A stretch of 64,000 nt of DNA, taken from NCBI RefSeq assembly GCF_019104725.1, contig NZ_JAHRXF010000017.1:45408-109407 (forward strand), written 5' to 3'. The notes under the pieces are model-generated. The model worked only from the letters and a program-made list of their open reading frames with translations. It ran no database searches and had not been told where the DNA came from. A program made the translations under genes and the position numbers. Below, in pieces: positions 50,578-58,382 of the stretch; position 1 is the first letter of the stretch; each line of letters opens with the position of its first letter. The stretch is from Streptomyces corallincola (GTDB lineage Bacteria > Actinomycetota > Actinomycetes > Streptomycetales > Streptomycetaceae).

Positions 50578-51035
50578 GTATGGAACAGATCATCGCGGCG
50601 GTACGCGGCTTCCCCGGCGCCCTCGTCCTCCTCCCGGAACCCGGAGGGGAGTACCCCGAGGAATCCTGGGGCGACGCCTTCTTCTACTACTCGCCCGACG
50701 GCCGCCTCCCCCGCACCACCCAGCCCTACGCCACGATCACCACGGCCGGACCGGACCCCGCTCCGTGGACCCTGAACATCCACGTGGGCCGCTCGGCTCT
50801 GACCGCTCTGACCAGTACCGATCCCCTCCCCGACCCCACACCGCCCGACCGCTTCCACCCTCACCCCTTCTACGCCCCCCAGGGCTGGGTCTCCGTCCTC
50901 GCCCCCGCCGAGCGCACCGGCGCGGCCGCGCTGCGGCTGCTGCGAAACGCCCACGAAGCCGCGCGCGAGCGCCACGAGCGACGGCGTGCGTCCCGGACGC
51001 CCCCTACTGGAGGAGGAAGCGGCTCCGAGACCTGA
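50574..51035 (+). CDS. Conserved actinobacterial protein (DUF6194-like)
   Basis: A 153-residue soluble protein of the small DUF6194-like group: FPGALVLLPEPGGEYPEESW, then GDAFFYYSPDGRLPRTTQPY ATITT, with WTLNIHVGRSAL and FHPHPFYAPQGWVSVLAPAE later. No catalytic motif is known. It is divergent from a double-MerR gene and probably its main target. The first ATG (50574) overlaps the palindrome; the second ATG (50580) two codons later is an equally good start and would fit a leaderless transcript. Confidence 0.75.
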   Translation: MSMEQIIAAVRGFPGALVLLPEPGGEYPEESWGDAFFYYSPDGRLPRTTQPYATITTAGPDPAPWTLNIHVGRSALTALTSTDPLPDPTPPDRFHPHPFYAPQGWVSVLAPAERTGAAALRLLRNAHEAARERHERRRASRTPPTGGGSGSET

Positions 51036-51639
51036 GGGCGTGCACGACCTCGGCCGGTGCCTTGTGGGGTGCGCCGGCGTCGTACGGGGGCTGGGGGTCG
51101 TACTCCGTGCCCAGTTGCACCGCCTGGGCGTGGAGGTCGTCGGTGAGGCGGCCGACGAGGGTGAGGCCCATGTCGATGCCGGCGGAGACACCGGCGGCGG
51201 TGACGAACTTGGCGTCGGTGACGACGCGTTCGGAAGTCGGTACGGCGCCGAAGCGGGCGAGGGTGTCCAGGGCGAGCCAGTGGGAGGTGGCGTGGCGGCC
51301 GGTGAGCAGCCCGGCGGCGGCGAGCAGAAGGGAGCCGGTGCACACCGAAGTCGTCCAAGTGGTGGCCGAGTCGGCGGTACGCAGCCAGTCGAGCAGGACC
51401 TCGTTCTCCATCTGGTCCGACTGGCCGGGTCCGCCGGGAACCAACAGCACGTCGGGGGAACGCACTTCGCTCAGTGCTCTGTCCGCGACCAGTGCGAGGT
51501 CTCCACGGTCGTTACGTACGAGTCCGGGGCGCTCGGCGACGAACACCGTCTCGGCGTCGGGAATGCGGCACAACATCTCGTACGGGCCGACGGCGTCGAG
51601 TGCGGTGAAGCGGTCGAAGAGGACGATGGCGATCTGCAT
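51004..51639 (-). CDS. DJ-1/PfpI-family protein (isonitrile hydratase / GATase1-like)
   Basis: A 211-residue DJ-1/PfpI-fold protein. The nucleophile-elbow Cys100 sits in TTSVCTGSLLLAAAGLL and the preceding strand is VLLVPGGPGQ. It matches isonitrile hydratase/ThiJ-like proteins. The 3' end overlaps the convergent DUF6194 gene by 32 bases. It lies directly downstream of a GlxA-type regulator pseudogene whose surviving part contains the same DJ-1 segment, so the two are probably functionally linked. ATG 51639; a longer frame from 51684 overlaps the regulator's end. Confidence 0.88.
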   Translation of the reverse strand: MQIAIVLFDRFTALDAVGPYEMLCRIPDAETVFVAERPGLVRNDRGDLALVADRALSEVRSPDVLLVPGGPGQSDQMENEVLLDWLRTADSATTWTTSVCTGSLLLAAAGLLTGRHATSHWLALDTLARFGAVPTSERVVTDAKFVTAAGVSAGIDMGLTLVGRLTDDLHAQAVQLGTEYDPQPPYDAGAPHKAPAEVVHALRSRSRFLLQ

Positions 51640-51649
51640 GGGCTGCCTC

Positions 51650-52408
51650 TCAGCGGGCTCGCGGCGGACTCTGCCGACGGTCACGAATATCGTCGATCTG
51701 TCGGGCTTTGAGCGGGTGCGGACGGAAGCGGCGGCGGTACTCGGCCGGGGCTGTGCCCAGGGTCTTCACGAAGGCACGGCGCATCGCCTCCGGGGTGCCG
51801 TAGCCGCTGGCGCGGGAGATCCGCTCGACCCCGTCGGCCGTGTCCTCCAGGAGCCGCCGGGCGTGCTCCATGCGGACGCGCTCGACGTAGCGGCCGGGTG
51901 TGGTGCCCGTCTCGATGTGGAAGGCACGGGCGAAGTGGCGCGGGGAGAAACGAGGTGCCGGGCGACGGCGAGCGCGGTGGCCCGGTCGTGGTCCTCCTCG
52001 ACCAGCGCGAGCGCGAGATCGATACCGGCGGTGACTCCGGCGGAGGTAGCGATGTGTCCGTCGCGGACGAAGATCGGGTCCGGATCGACCTCCACCGCGG
52101 GGTGGGTCCGGGCCAGGTGGTCGCAGAGCGCCCAGTGGGTGGTGGCTCGGCGGCCGTCCAGCAGTCCGGCGGCAGCGAGCAGGAGCGCCCCGCTGCACAC
52201 GGAGGCGAGGGAGGGGGCCGTCGGGGACCAGGGTGAGGCCGCTGGAGGTGCGGATGGGGGTGCCGTCCAGCGAGGCCGTGTACACCGCATACGAAGTGCC
52301 AGTGTGGCGACCGGCTCCCGTGAAGACCTCCAGGGGACCGGTCACGTCCAGGCTCTGCACGCCGTCGAAGAGGACGACCAGCACGGATCGCTGCGTCATG
52401 GCGTCCAT
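51650..52408 (-). pseudogene. GlxA-type AraC regulator (DJ-1 domain + AraC HTH) with two internal deletions
   Basis: The intact start (MTQRSVLVVLFDGVQSLDVT) begins a DJ-1-like sensor. Near 52210 the sequence jumps out of frame from LTLVPDGPL to LASVCSGALLLAAAGLLDGR, losing about 50 residues. Near 51950 it jumps again out of frame from ALAVARHLV to SPRHFARAFHIETGTTPGRY, losing the linker and first HTH helix region. The final AraC HTH part (RVRMEHARRLLEDTADGVER, then ISRASGYGTPEAMRRAF) is intact to the stop. No single frame spans the gene, so it is a pseudogene. It may once have controlled the adjacent DJ-1 protein or the permease downstream. Confidence 0.85.
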
Positions 52409-52479
52409 CCTTCGCCCAGGGCGCGGTGGCCGCAATGACGAGTACCCCACCTTTTCTGCCATCCGGGAGGGGTGACCCG

Positions 52480-53847
52480 TCAGGCGGTGCCTCCTACCCC
52501 GGCCGCTTCCTTCTCCAGGAGTCGGCGTCGCATCGTCCGTGGTCCGAAGGCCGCCAGGACCATCGCGCCCACCAGCCAGGTCGCCGCGATGAAGATGAAG
52601 ACGCTGCGGTAGCCGGAGGTGTTGTAGAGGGCGGCGATGATGAGGGGGCCGAAGGCGTTGGAGAGGCGGCCGAGGCCGTAGGAGACGCCGGTGCCGAGGG
52701 AGCGTCCGGCGGTGTCGAAGAGTTCCGGGGAGTAGGCGTAGCCGAGGGCGGTGTAGCCGCGTTCGAAGAGGTTGACGAGGAAGCCGAACACGACGATCAG
52801 CACCGGGTTGAACGTGAGGCCGTACAGCAGGCCGCAGACGGCGATGACGGTGCCGAACACGACCAGGCACCACTTGCGTTCGAAGCGGTCGGTGACCAGG
52901 GCGGCCAGGTACGAGCCGAGCGGGGCGCCGACGGTGGTGAGGGCGACGTAGAAGACGGACTTCTCCACGCTGAAGCCCTGTTGGGCGAGCAGGGTCGGGG
53001 CCCAGCTGGAGTAGCCGAAGAAGCCGATGGTCTGGGTGACCCAGAGGACGGTGAGCAGGAGGGTGGGGAGCAGATAGCGGCGCTGGGTGAGGAGCTTCAA
53101 CGGGGCGGTGATACGCGGGGGTTCGGCGACGGGCGGGGCGGGTTCGGGGAGCGGGCGGCCTGATTGCGCGGTGGCCTCGGCCTCCAGTTCGCGCAGCACG
53201 CGGTCGGCCGCCGCGTGGTCGCCCCGGCTCTCGTACCAGCGCGGCGACTCCCGCAGTTTCGGCAGGAAGAAGAGGTAGAGCACGCCGAGCGCGCCCCACA
53301 GGTACACCAGCCGCCACGACCAGTCGTTGAGCGGTACGACCGCGCTGGCCACGAAGTTGGTGACCGGGGTGCCGCAGATGCCGATGACGATCGCGTACGC
53401 CTGGTACTTGCCGCGCACGGCCGCCGGGAACACCTCGGCCACGTAGATCACGGCGACGACCGTCATCGCGGACAGCCCGGCCGAGGTCAGAATGCGGAAC
53501 GCGCTCAGTGAGACGAGGTTCCAGGAGAAGACGGCGGCGAGCGAGGAGACGCTGAAGAACAGCGTGGTCGCCGTCAACGCCCTTTTGCGGCCCCACCGGT
53601 CGGCCAGTCGGCCCGCCGCGACCGAGCCGATGAACATGCCGACGAACGACAGCGAGGTGACGTAGGCAATCTGACTGACCGTCACACCCCAGAGTTTCAC
53701 CAGGCGGGGAGCGGTGATGGCGAAGCTGTTGATGTCGGCGAACTCGAAGAAGTACGCGAACGACACGGCCAGCAGCGTCATTCTGTGGAACCGCGAGATC
53801 GGCAACCGGTCCAGCCGGTTCCGGGCGTTGGCGTTGACAGTGAGCAT
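52480..53847 (-). CDS. MFS aromatic-acid-type permease (AAHS/sugar_tr-like)
   Basis: A 455-residue, 12-helix MFS importer. It has FADINSFAITAPRLVKLWGV in helix 1, the loop motif GRLADRWGRKRALTATTLFF, and the mid-protein RGKYQAYAIVIGICGTPVTN. Loops and length match metabolite/aromatic acid:H+ symporters. It is the last gene of the oxalomesaconate operon, 104 bases after the PDC hydrolase gene, so the probable cargo is gallate, protocatechuate or a ring-opened dicarboxylate. ATG 53847 follows GAAGGAGG-like sequence 20 bases upstream and is the family start. Confidence 0.88.
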   Translation of the reverse strand: MLTVNANARNRLDRLPISRFHRMTLLAVSFAYFFEFADINSFAITAPRLVKLWGVTVSQIAYVTSLSFVGMFIGSVAAGRLADRWGRKRALTATTLFFSVSSLAAVFSWNLVSLSAFRILTSAGLSAMTVVAVIYVAEVFPAAVRGKYQAYAIVIGICGTPVTNFVASAVVPLNDWSWRLVYLWGALGVLYLFFLPKLRESPRWYESRGDHAAADRVLRELEAEATAQSGRPLPEPAPPVAEPPRITAPLKLLTQRRYLLPTLLLTVLWVTQTIGFFGYSSWAPTLLAQQGFSVEKSVFYVALTTVGAPLGSYLAALVTDRFERKWCLVVFGTVIAVCGLLYGLTFNPVLIVVFGFLVNLFERGYTALGYAYSPELFDTAGRSLGTGVSYGLGRLSNAFGPLIIAALYNTSGYRSVFIFIAATWLVGAMVLAAFGPRTMRRRLLEKEAAGVGGTA

Positions 53848-53951
53848 GGCGGCCCTCGTCGTCGAAGGAGGTGGGCGGGCGGGGTGGTGTGGGGATGGGG
53901 TGGGGCGTTGTGCGGAGAGCGGTGATTCCCCTGCTGTGCGCGGGAGTTGGG

Positions 53952-54890
53952 TCAGGCGGGGTCGTCCGGCCAGTACAGGCGGGCCGGGTTGGTGACCAGC
54001 AGCTTCCGGCGGGACTCGTCCGTGACCGCGATGCGGGGAATCCACGAGGTCAGCAGGCCGTCGTCGGGCATGTGGCCGGTCAGGTTGGGGTGCGGCCAGT
54101 CGGTGCCCCACAGCACGGAGTCGGGGAACTCCTCCACGACCTTGCGGGCGTGCGGCACCACGTCCTGGTACGACTCCCGCTCCCCGTCGAGCGCGGGCGG
54201 GCCGGTACGGCTGAGGCGTTCGGGACAGGTGACCTTCACCCACACGTCCGCACGCTCCGCGAACCGCAGGAAGCGGGCGAACTCCGGTCCTTCCGGTGGG
54301 AGTTCGACGTCCGGTCGGCCCATGTGGTCCACCACCAGCGGGGTGGGCAACGCGGTGAAGAAGTCCGCGAGTTCGGCCAGGTCCTGGCTCTCGAAGTAGA
54401 CGACCACGTGCCAGCCGAGCGGGGCGATCTTCCGCGCGATGACGGCCAGGTCCTCCTTGGGTGAGCGATTCACCAGCCGCTTGAGGAAGTTGAACCGCAC
54501 CCCGCGCACCCCGGCCGCGTGCAGCCCGGCCAGTTCGGCGTCGGTCACGTCGGGGCGGACGGTGGCGATACCGCGTGCCCGCCCGTCGGCCGCCCGTACG
54601 GCGTCCACCATCGCGGAGTTGTCGGCGCCGTGGCAGGTGGCCTGGACGACAACCCGGCGGGCCACACCCAAGTGCGCGTGCAGGGAATCCAGTTGGTCCT
54701 TGCTCGCATCACAGGGGGTGTACTTGCGTTCCGGGGCGTACGGGAACTCGGCGCCGGGGCCGAAGACATGGCAGTGCGTGTCCACGGTGCCGGGCGGGAG
54801 GGTGAAGGCGGAGGGTGAGGGGTTCTGGTACCAGTCGAGCCAGCCGGGGGTCTTCTGGAAGGGGCCACTGGTCTGCGGGGGCTTGGTCAC
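53952..54890 (-). CDS. ligI: 2-Pyrone-4,6-dicarboxylate hydrolase (LigI type)
   Basis: A 312-residue amidohydrolase. VDTHCHVFGPGAEFPYAPER carries the HxH motif and the PDC-binding region. Later blocks are VRGVRFNFLKRLVN, VVDHMGRPD and the metal/catalytic Asp in WGTDWPHPN. It opens 2-pyrone-4,6-dicarboxylate to 4-oxalomesaconate. GTG 54890 overlaps the aldolase stop (GTGA). It is coupled in the same operon as the enzymes for the next three steps. Confidence 0.93.
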   Translation of the reverse strand: MTKPPQTSGPFQKTPGWLDWYQNPSPSAFTLPPGTVDTHCHVFGPGAEFPYAPERKYTPCDASKDQLDSLHAHLGVARRVVVQATCHGADNSAMVDAVRAADGRARGIATVRPDVTDAELAGLHAAGVRGVRFNFLKRLVNRSPKEDLAVIARKIAPLGWHVVVYFESQDLAELADFFTALPTPLVVDHMGRPDVELPPEGPEFARFLRFAERADVWVKVTCPERLSRTGPPALDGERESYQDVVPHARKVVEEFPDSVLWGTDWPHPNLTGHMPDDGLLTSWIPRIAVTDESRRKLLVTNPARLYWPDDPA

Positions 54891-55639
54891 GAGGACTCCC
54901 CCGGCGTCCGGACCGCTCCGGTGGTGACCGGGCCGGTGCCGGTGGTGACCGGGCCGGTGCCGGTGTAGCGCAGGCCCGCCGCCGCCAGCTTCTCCCGCAT
55001 CGCGTACATGTCGAGCCCCAGCTCCCCCTCCGCCAGGCGTTTCCGTTTACCGGCCTCGTTCTCCTCACGGCGCCGCCCGGCCTCGGCGGCCTCGGCGGCC
55101 CGCTCGGCGGGGACGACGACGACACCGTCCGCGTCGGCCCGTACGACGTCGCCGGGACGGACGAGGGCGCCCGCGCAGACGACCGGCACGTTCACGGAGC
55201 CGAGGGTCGCCTTGACGGTGCCGCGTGCGTTGACGGCCCGGCTGAACACGGGGAAGTCCATGTGGCGCAGCTCGGTCACGTCCCGGCAGCCGCCGTCGAT
55301 GACGAGGCCGACGGCGCCGTGCGCGCGGGCGGAGGTGGCCAGGAGTTCGCCGAAGAAACCGTCCTCGGACTCGGTGGTGCAGGCGGCCACCAGCACGTCG
55401 CCGGGCCGGAGTTGCTCGACGGCGACGTGCAGCATCCAGTTGTCGCCAGGCTGGAGGAGCACGGTGACGGCGGTGCCGCACAGGTCGGCCTCGGGGTAGA
55501 CGGGCCGGATGTACGGGCGGAGGAGACCGGTGCGGCCCATCGCCTCGTGCACGGTGGCCACGCCGAGTCCGGACAGGTCCCGGACGGCTTCGGGGTCCGC
55601 GCGGTCGATGTCCTGGTGGACGACGCCGAGTTCGTACAT
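54887..55639 (-). CDS. ligK: 4-Carboxy-4-hydroxy-2-oxoadipate aldolase (LigK/GalC type)
   Basis: A 250-residue class II aldolase of the HMG/CHA family (RraA-like fold). GLGVATVHEAMGRTGLLRPY, LQPGDNWMLHVAVEQLRPGD and VIDGGCRDVTELRHMDFPVF include the conserved D-x-x-x-R metal site (GGCRD). It cleaves CHA to pyruvate and oxaloacetate. ATG 55639 is preferred over 55654 because AAGGAA lies 7 bases upstream; the upstream ATG adds five residues. The C-terminal tail is a duplicated TGTGPVTTGTGPVTTG from a 21-bp repeat. It is coupled to the hydrolase (GTGA) and close to the hydratase stop. Confidence 0.92.
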   Translation of the reverse strand: MYELGVVHQDIDRADPEAVRDLSGLGVATVHEAMGRTGLLRPYIRPVYPEADLCGTAVTVLLQPGDNWMLHVAVEQLRPGDVLVAACTTESEDGFFGELLATSARAHGAVGLVIDGGCRDVTELRHMDFPVFSRAVNARGTVKATLGSVNVPVVCAGALVRPGDVVRADADGVVVVPAERAAEAAEAGRRREENEAGKRKRLAEGELGLDMYAMREKLAAAGLRYTGTGPVTTGTGPVTTGAVRTPGESS

Positions 55640-55655
55640 GGCGGGTTCCTTCATC

Positions 55656-56684
55656 TCAGCGTCCCTGCCGCTTGAGCAGGGCGTCCAGGCGGGGGTAGAC
55701 AGCGCGCGCGTTCGCCTCGCGCACGGCGTGCTCGTCGTCGGCGGGCAGACCGGCGGCCTCCAGATAGCGGAGGGTGTCGTCGAAGTACCGGCCGGTGCGC
55801 GGGTCGATGTCGCGGACGGCGCCGATCATCTCGGAGGCGAACAGGATGTTCCGGCGGGGTACGACGTCGAGCAGCAGGTCGAAGCCGGGCTGGTGGTAGA
55901 CACAGGTGTCGAAGTACACGTTTTCCAGGACGTGTTGCTCCAGCGGCGGCTTGCCGAGCGCCATCGCCAGGCCCCGGAAACGGCCCCAGTGGTAGGGGAC
56001 GGCGCCGCCGCCGTGCGGGACGATCAGCCGGAGGGTGGGGAAGTCGGCGAAGAGGTCACCGGTCACGAGCTGCATGAACGCGGTGGTGTCGGCGTTCAGG
56101 TAGTGCGCGCCGGTGGTGTGGAAGGCCGGGTTGACGCTGGTGCTGACGTGCACCATCGCGGGGATGTCGTACTCGGTCATCGCCTCGTACACCGGGTACC
56201 AGGAGCGGTCCGTGAGCGGGGGCGCGGTCCAGCCGCCGCCGGAGGGGTCCGGGTTGAGGTTGATCGCCACGGCACCCAACTCCTCGACGCTGCGTCGGAG
56301 TTCGGGTACGCAGGTGGCGGGGTCCACACCGGGCGACTGGGGCAGCATCGCGGCGACGGCGAACCGCTCGGGGTAGAGCGCGGCGACCCGGGCGCACAGG
56401 TCGTTGCAGACGGCTGCCCAGGCGGCGGAGGTGCCGAAGTCCCCGATGTGGTGCGCCATGAAGGAGGCACGCGGCGAGAAGACCGTCAGGTCGATGCCGC
56501 GTTCGTCCATCAGGCGGAGCTGGTTCGGCTCGACGCTCGCGCGCAGTTCGTCGTCGGATATACGGGGTCCCGCCGGGTCCGGCGGAGTGGCGGACGGGTC
56601 GGCAAGGGCGGCGATCTGCCGGTCACGCCACTCCCCCAGCGCACCGGGCGCGGTGGTGAAGTGGCCGTGGCAGTCGATGATCAT
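55656..56684 (-). CDS. ligJ: 4-Oxalomesaconate hydratase (LigJ type)
   Basis: A 342-residue amidohydrolase-superfamily hydratase with DCHGHFTTAPGALGEWRDRQ (HxH), SPRASFMAHHIG, MVHVSTSVNPAFHTTGAHYL NAD, and IVPHGGGAVPYHWGRFRG, all hallmark blocks of the LigJ type. It hydrates oxalomesaconate to 4-carboxy-4-hydroxy-2-oxoadipate, the aldolase substrate. ATG 56684 starts it. The 230-base gap to the upstream tautomerase gene contains repeats but no other gene. Confidence 0.93.
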   Translation of the reverse strand: MIIDCHGHFTTAPGALGEWRDRQIAALADPSATPPDPAGPRISDDELRASVEPNQLRLMDERGIDLTVFSPRASFMAHHIGDFGTSAAWAAVCNDLCARVAALYPERFAVAAMLPQSPGVDPATCVPELRRSVEELGAVAINLNPDPSGGGWTAPPLTDRSWYPVYEAMTEYDIPAMVHVSTSVNPAFHTTGAHYLNADTTAFMQLVTGDLFADFPTLRLIVPHGGGAVPYHWGRFRGLAMALGKPPLEQHVLENVYFDTCVYHQPGFDLLLDVVPRRNILFASEMIGAVRDIDPRTGRYFDDTLRYLEAAGLPADDEHAVREANARAVYPRLDALLKRQGR

Positions 56685-56739
56685 GCGGGTGGCTCCTGGA
56701 GGGGGGTGGGGGCGCTGGGCGTGGGGCGCGGGGACGTGT

Positions 56740-56885
56740 GTGTGCGGGGCCTATGTGGCGGGCGTACATGTGGGGGCGTGTGCACGGGGGGGACGACGCG
56801 CGGAGGGGGAGACGTGTGGAGTCGTACATGTGGTGCGGGCCCATGTGGTGGGCGCACATGTGGTGCGGGCCCATATGTGGGGCGT
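56740..56885. repeat. CACATG-rich intergenic repeats
   Basis: On the plus strand, units such as ACATGTGGTGCGGGCCCA (twice, 56826 and 56859) and GTACATGTGGGGGCGTG recur across the gap between the LigJ and tautomerase genes. They resemble the tracts at 22205-22300 and 61571-61630. Confidence 0.8.
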
Positions 56886-56916
56886 GGTGACTGTTCTGTG
56901 GTGGGGAGGTCCGGGT

Positions 56917-58227
56917 TCAGGGTGTGGGGTTGTCCCGCTGCGGATGCTCCGGCTCCCGTGTCCGTTCCTGGTGGGGCCATGCCGTGGGCGGGACCAGCAC
57001 GCTGCCCGTCATGATCAGGCGGGCGGTGCGGAGCAGGGCCGAGCGGGTGACCCGGAGGGGGTTGTCGGGGTCGAGGCCGAGGCGGAGGTCGAAGGACCCG
57101 GAGGGGTGCTCGACGGAGATGTCCCGGAAGGGTCCGGGTTCTCCCGGAGGGGTGCCGTCAGGGGTGTCGGCGGCGGGGGTGGTGGCGTCGGTGGTGGTGG
57201 CGTCGGGTGCGGTGCCGGAGGCGGTCCCGGACGGGCCGAGCGCGGCCACCTCGTGGGCGACCGTGCCCGGCAGTACGCACGCGGTCGCCGCCGTGACGGC
57301 CGCGAGGACGCCGATGGACTCGTGGCAGACGTGCGGGATGAAGCTGCGGGTGGCGAGGGTGCCGCCCGCGCGGGGCGGGGCGACGAGGGTCATCTTCGGG
57401 TAGTTCCGCGCGCTGACGTCCCCGAGGCCCATGAGGTGTCCGCAGGCCAGCCGCAGCGTCTCCACCCTGGCCTTCAGCTCGTCGTCGGCGTTGAGCCGCT
57501 CGGGCGTCTCCAGCCCCGTGCGGCCGAGGTCGGCCGCAGCGACGACGACCAGGGGCATGCCGTTGTCGATGCAGGTCACGTCCACGCGGGTGCCGTCCAG
57601 CTCGACGGTGTCCCGTACGTTCCCGGTGGGCAGCAGGCCGTCGCACACCGCGCCCTCGGTGTCGAGGAACCCGATGCTGACGGCAGCGGCGGTGCCGGGT
57701 ACGCCGTCGATGCGGGTGTCCCCCGCGTACTCGACGTAGCGACCCTGAGGACCCTTGGGGGTACTGATGGTGATCTCGGCGATCGTCCCGGTGTTCAGGG
57801 TGAGCACCCGCGCGGTCGTGGTGTCGGCGTCGGGGCGCAGCAGCCCGGACTCGACGGCGAAGGGGACGACGGCGGCGAGCATGTTCCCGCAGTTCGGGGT
57901 GGTGTCCACGGTGTCGGTGTCCGGCTGGAGCTGGGCGAACAGGAACTCCAGGTCAACGCCGTCCCGGTCGCTGCGGTCCACGATCCCGGCCTTGCTGGTC
58001 AGGGGGTGCGCGCCGCCGAGGCCGTCGATCTGCCGGGGGTCGGGCGAGCCCAGCGCGGCGAGCAGGACGGCGTCGCGCGCCGCGCGGCCGAGCGGGAGGT
58101 CGGCGGCCCGGAAGAAGGGGCCGCGCGAGGTACCACCGCGCATGAACCAGCAGGGGACGGGGACCTGCGGCCCGTAGGGGGTGGGGGCCTGGGGGCCTTG
58201 CGGCAGGGGCTGGCCGGTCGGCGTCAT
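56917..58227 (-). CDS. galD: 4-Oxalomesaconate tautomerase (GalD/PrpF-type)
   Basis: A 436-residue PrpF-family isomerase. It has CWFMRGGTSRGPFFRAADLP near the N-terminus, DTTPNCGNMLAAVVPFAVES (catalytic Cys/Lys-bearing first repeat) and IDNGMPLVVVAAADLG, with C-terminal LIMTGSVLVPP. It interconverts keto/enol or positional isomers of 4-oxalomesaconate before hydration. A long Thr/Asp/Pro-rich insert (residues about 345-375) is encoded by short tandem repeats and is not part of the family core. ATG 58227 follows AAGGAGG; a longer start at 58251 is less likely. It is the first gene of the operon, divergent from a GntR gene. Confidence 0.9.
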   Translation of the reverse strand: MTPTGQPLPQGPQAPTPYGPQVPVPCWFMRGGTSRGPFFRAADLPLGRAARDAVLLAALGSPDPRQIDGLGGAHPLTSKAGIVDRSDRDGVDLEFLFAQLQPDTDTVDTTPNCGNMLAAVVPFAVESGLLRPDADTTTARVLTLNTGTIAEITISTPKGPQGRYVEYAGDTRIDGVPGTAAAVSIGFLDTEGAVCDGLLPTGNVRDTVELDGTRVDVTCIDNGMPLVVVAAADLGRTGLETPERLNADDELKARVETLRLACGHLMGLGDVSARNYPKMTLVAPPRAGGTLATRSFIPHVCHESIGVLAAVTAATACVLPGTVAHEVAALGPSGTASGTAPDATTTDATTPAADTPDGTPPGEPGPFRDISVEHPSGSFDLRLGLDPDNPLRVTRSALLRTARLIMTGSVLVPPTAWPHQERTREPEHPQRDNPTP

Positions 58228-58268
58228 CGTGGCCTCCTTCGTCGCGTCCAAACGGTGGAACGCACGCC

Positions 58269-58297
58269 AACATAACCATCAACGAGATTGTTGACAA
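58269..58297 (-). promoter_or_regulatory. Near-consensus promoter of the oxalomesaconate operon
   Basis: On the minus strand, TTGTCA (58292-58297) and TATGTT (58269-58274) are separated by exactly 17 bases. The expected start point is about 35 bases before the tautomerase ATG, leaving room for the AAGGAGG site. The -35 box lies inside the GntR-type palindrome. Confidence 0.75.
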
Positions 58298-58298
58298 T
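58287..58298. promoter_or_regulatory. GntR/FCD-type operator ATTGT-TG-ACAAT
   Basis: Exact 5-base arms ATTGT and ACAAT with a 2-base centre, matching the TNGTNNNACNA-like sites of FCD regulators. It covers the -35 box of the oxalomesaconate operon and lies 85 bases before the GntR start, so binding would repress the operon and could autoregulate. Confidence 0.7.
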
Positions 58299-58382
58299 AA
58301 TGTGGACGAGAATTTCCACCATCTCCGGGAGGGCCGATAGACTCCCGACGACGCCGGCGACAGGGGAAGGGAAGGGGCCGCA

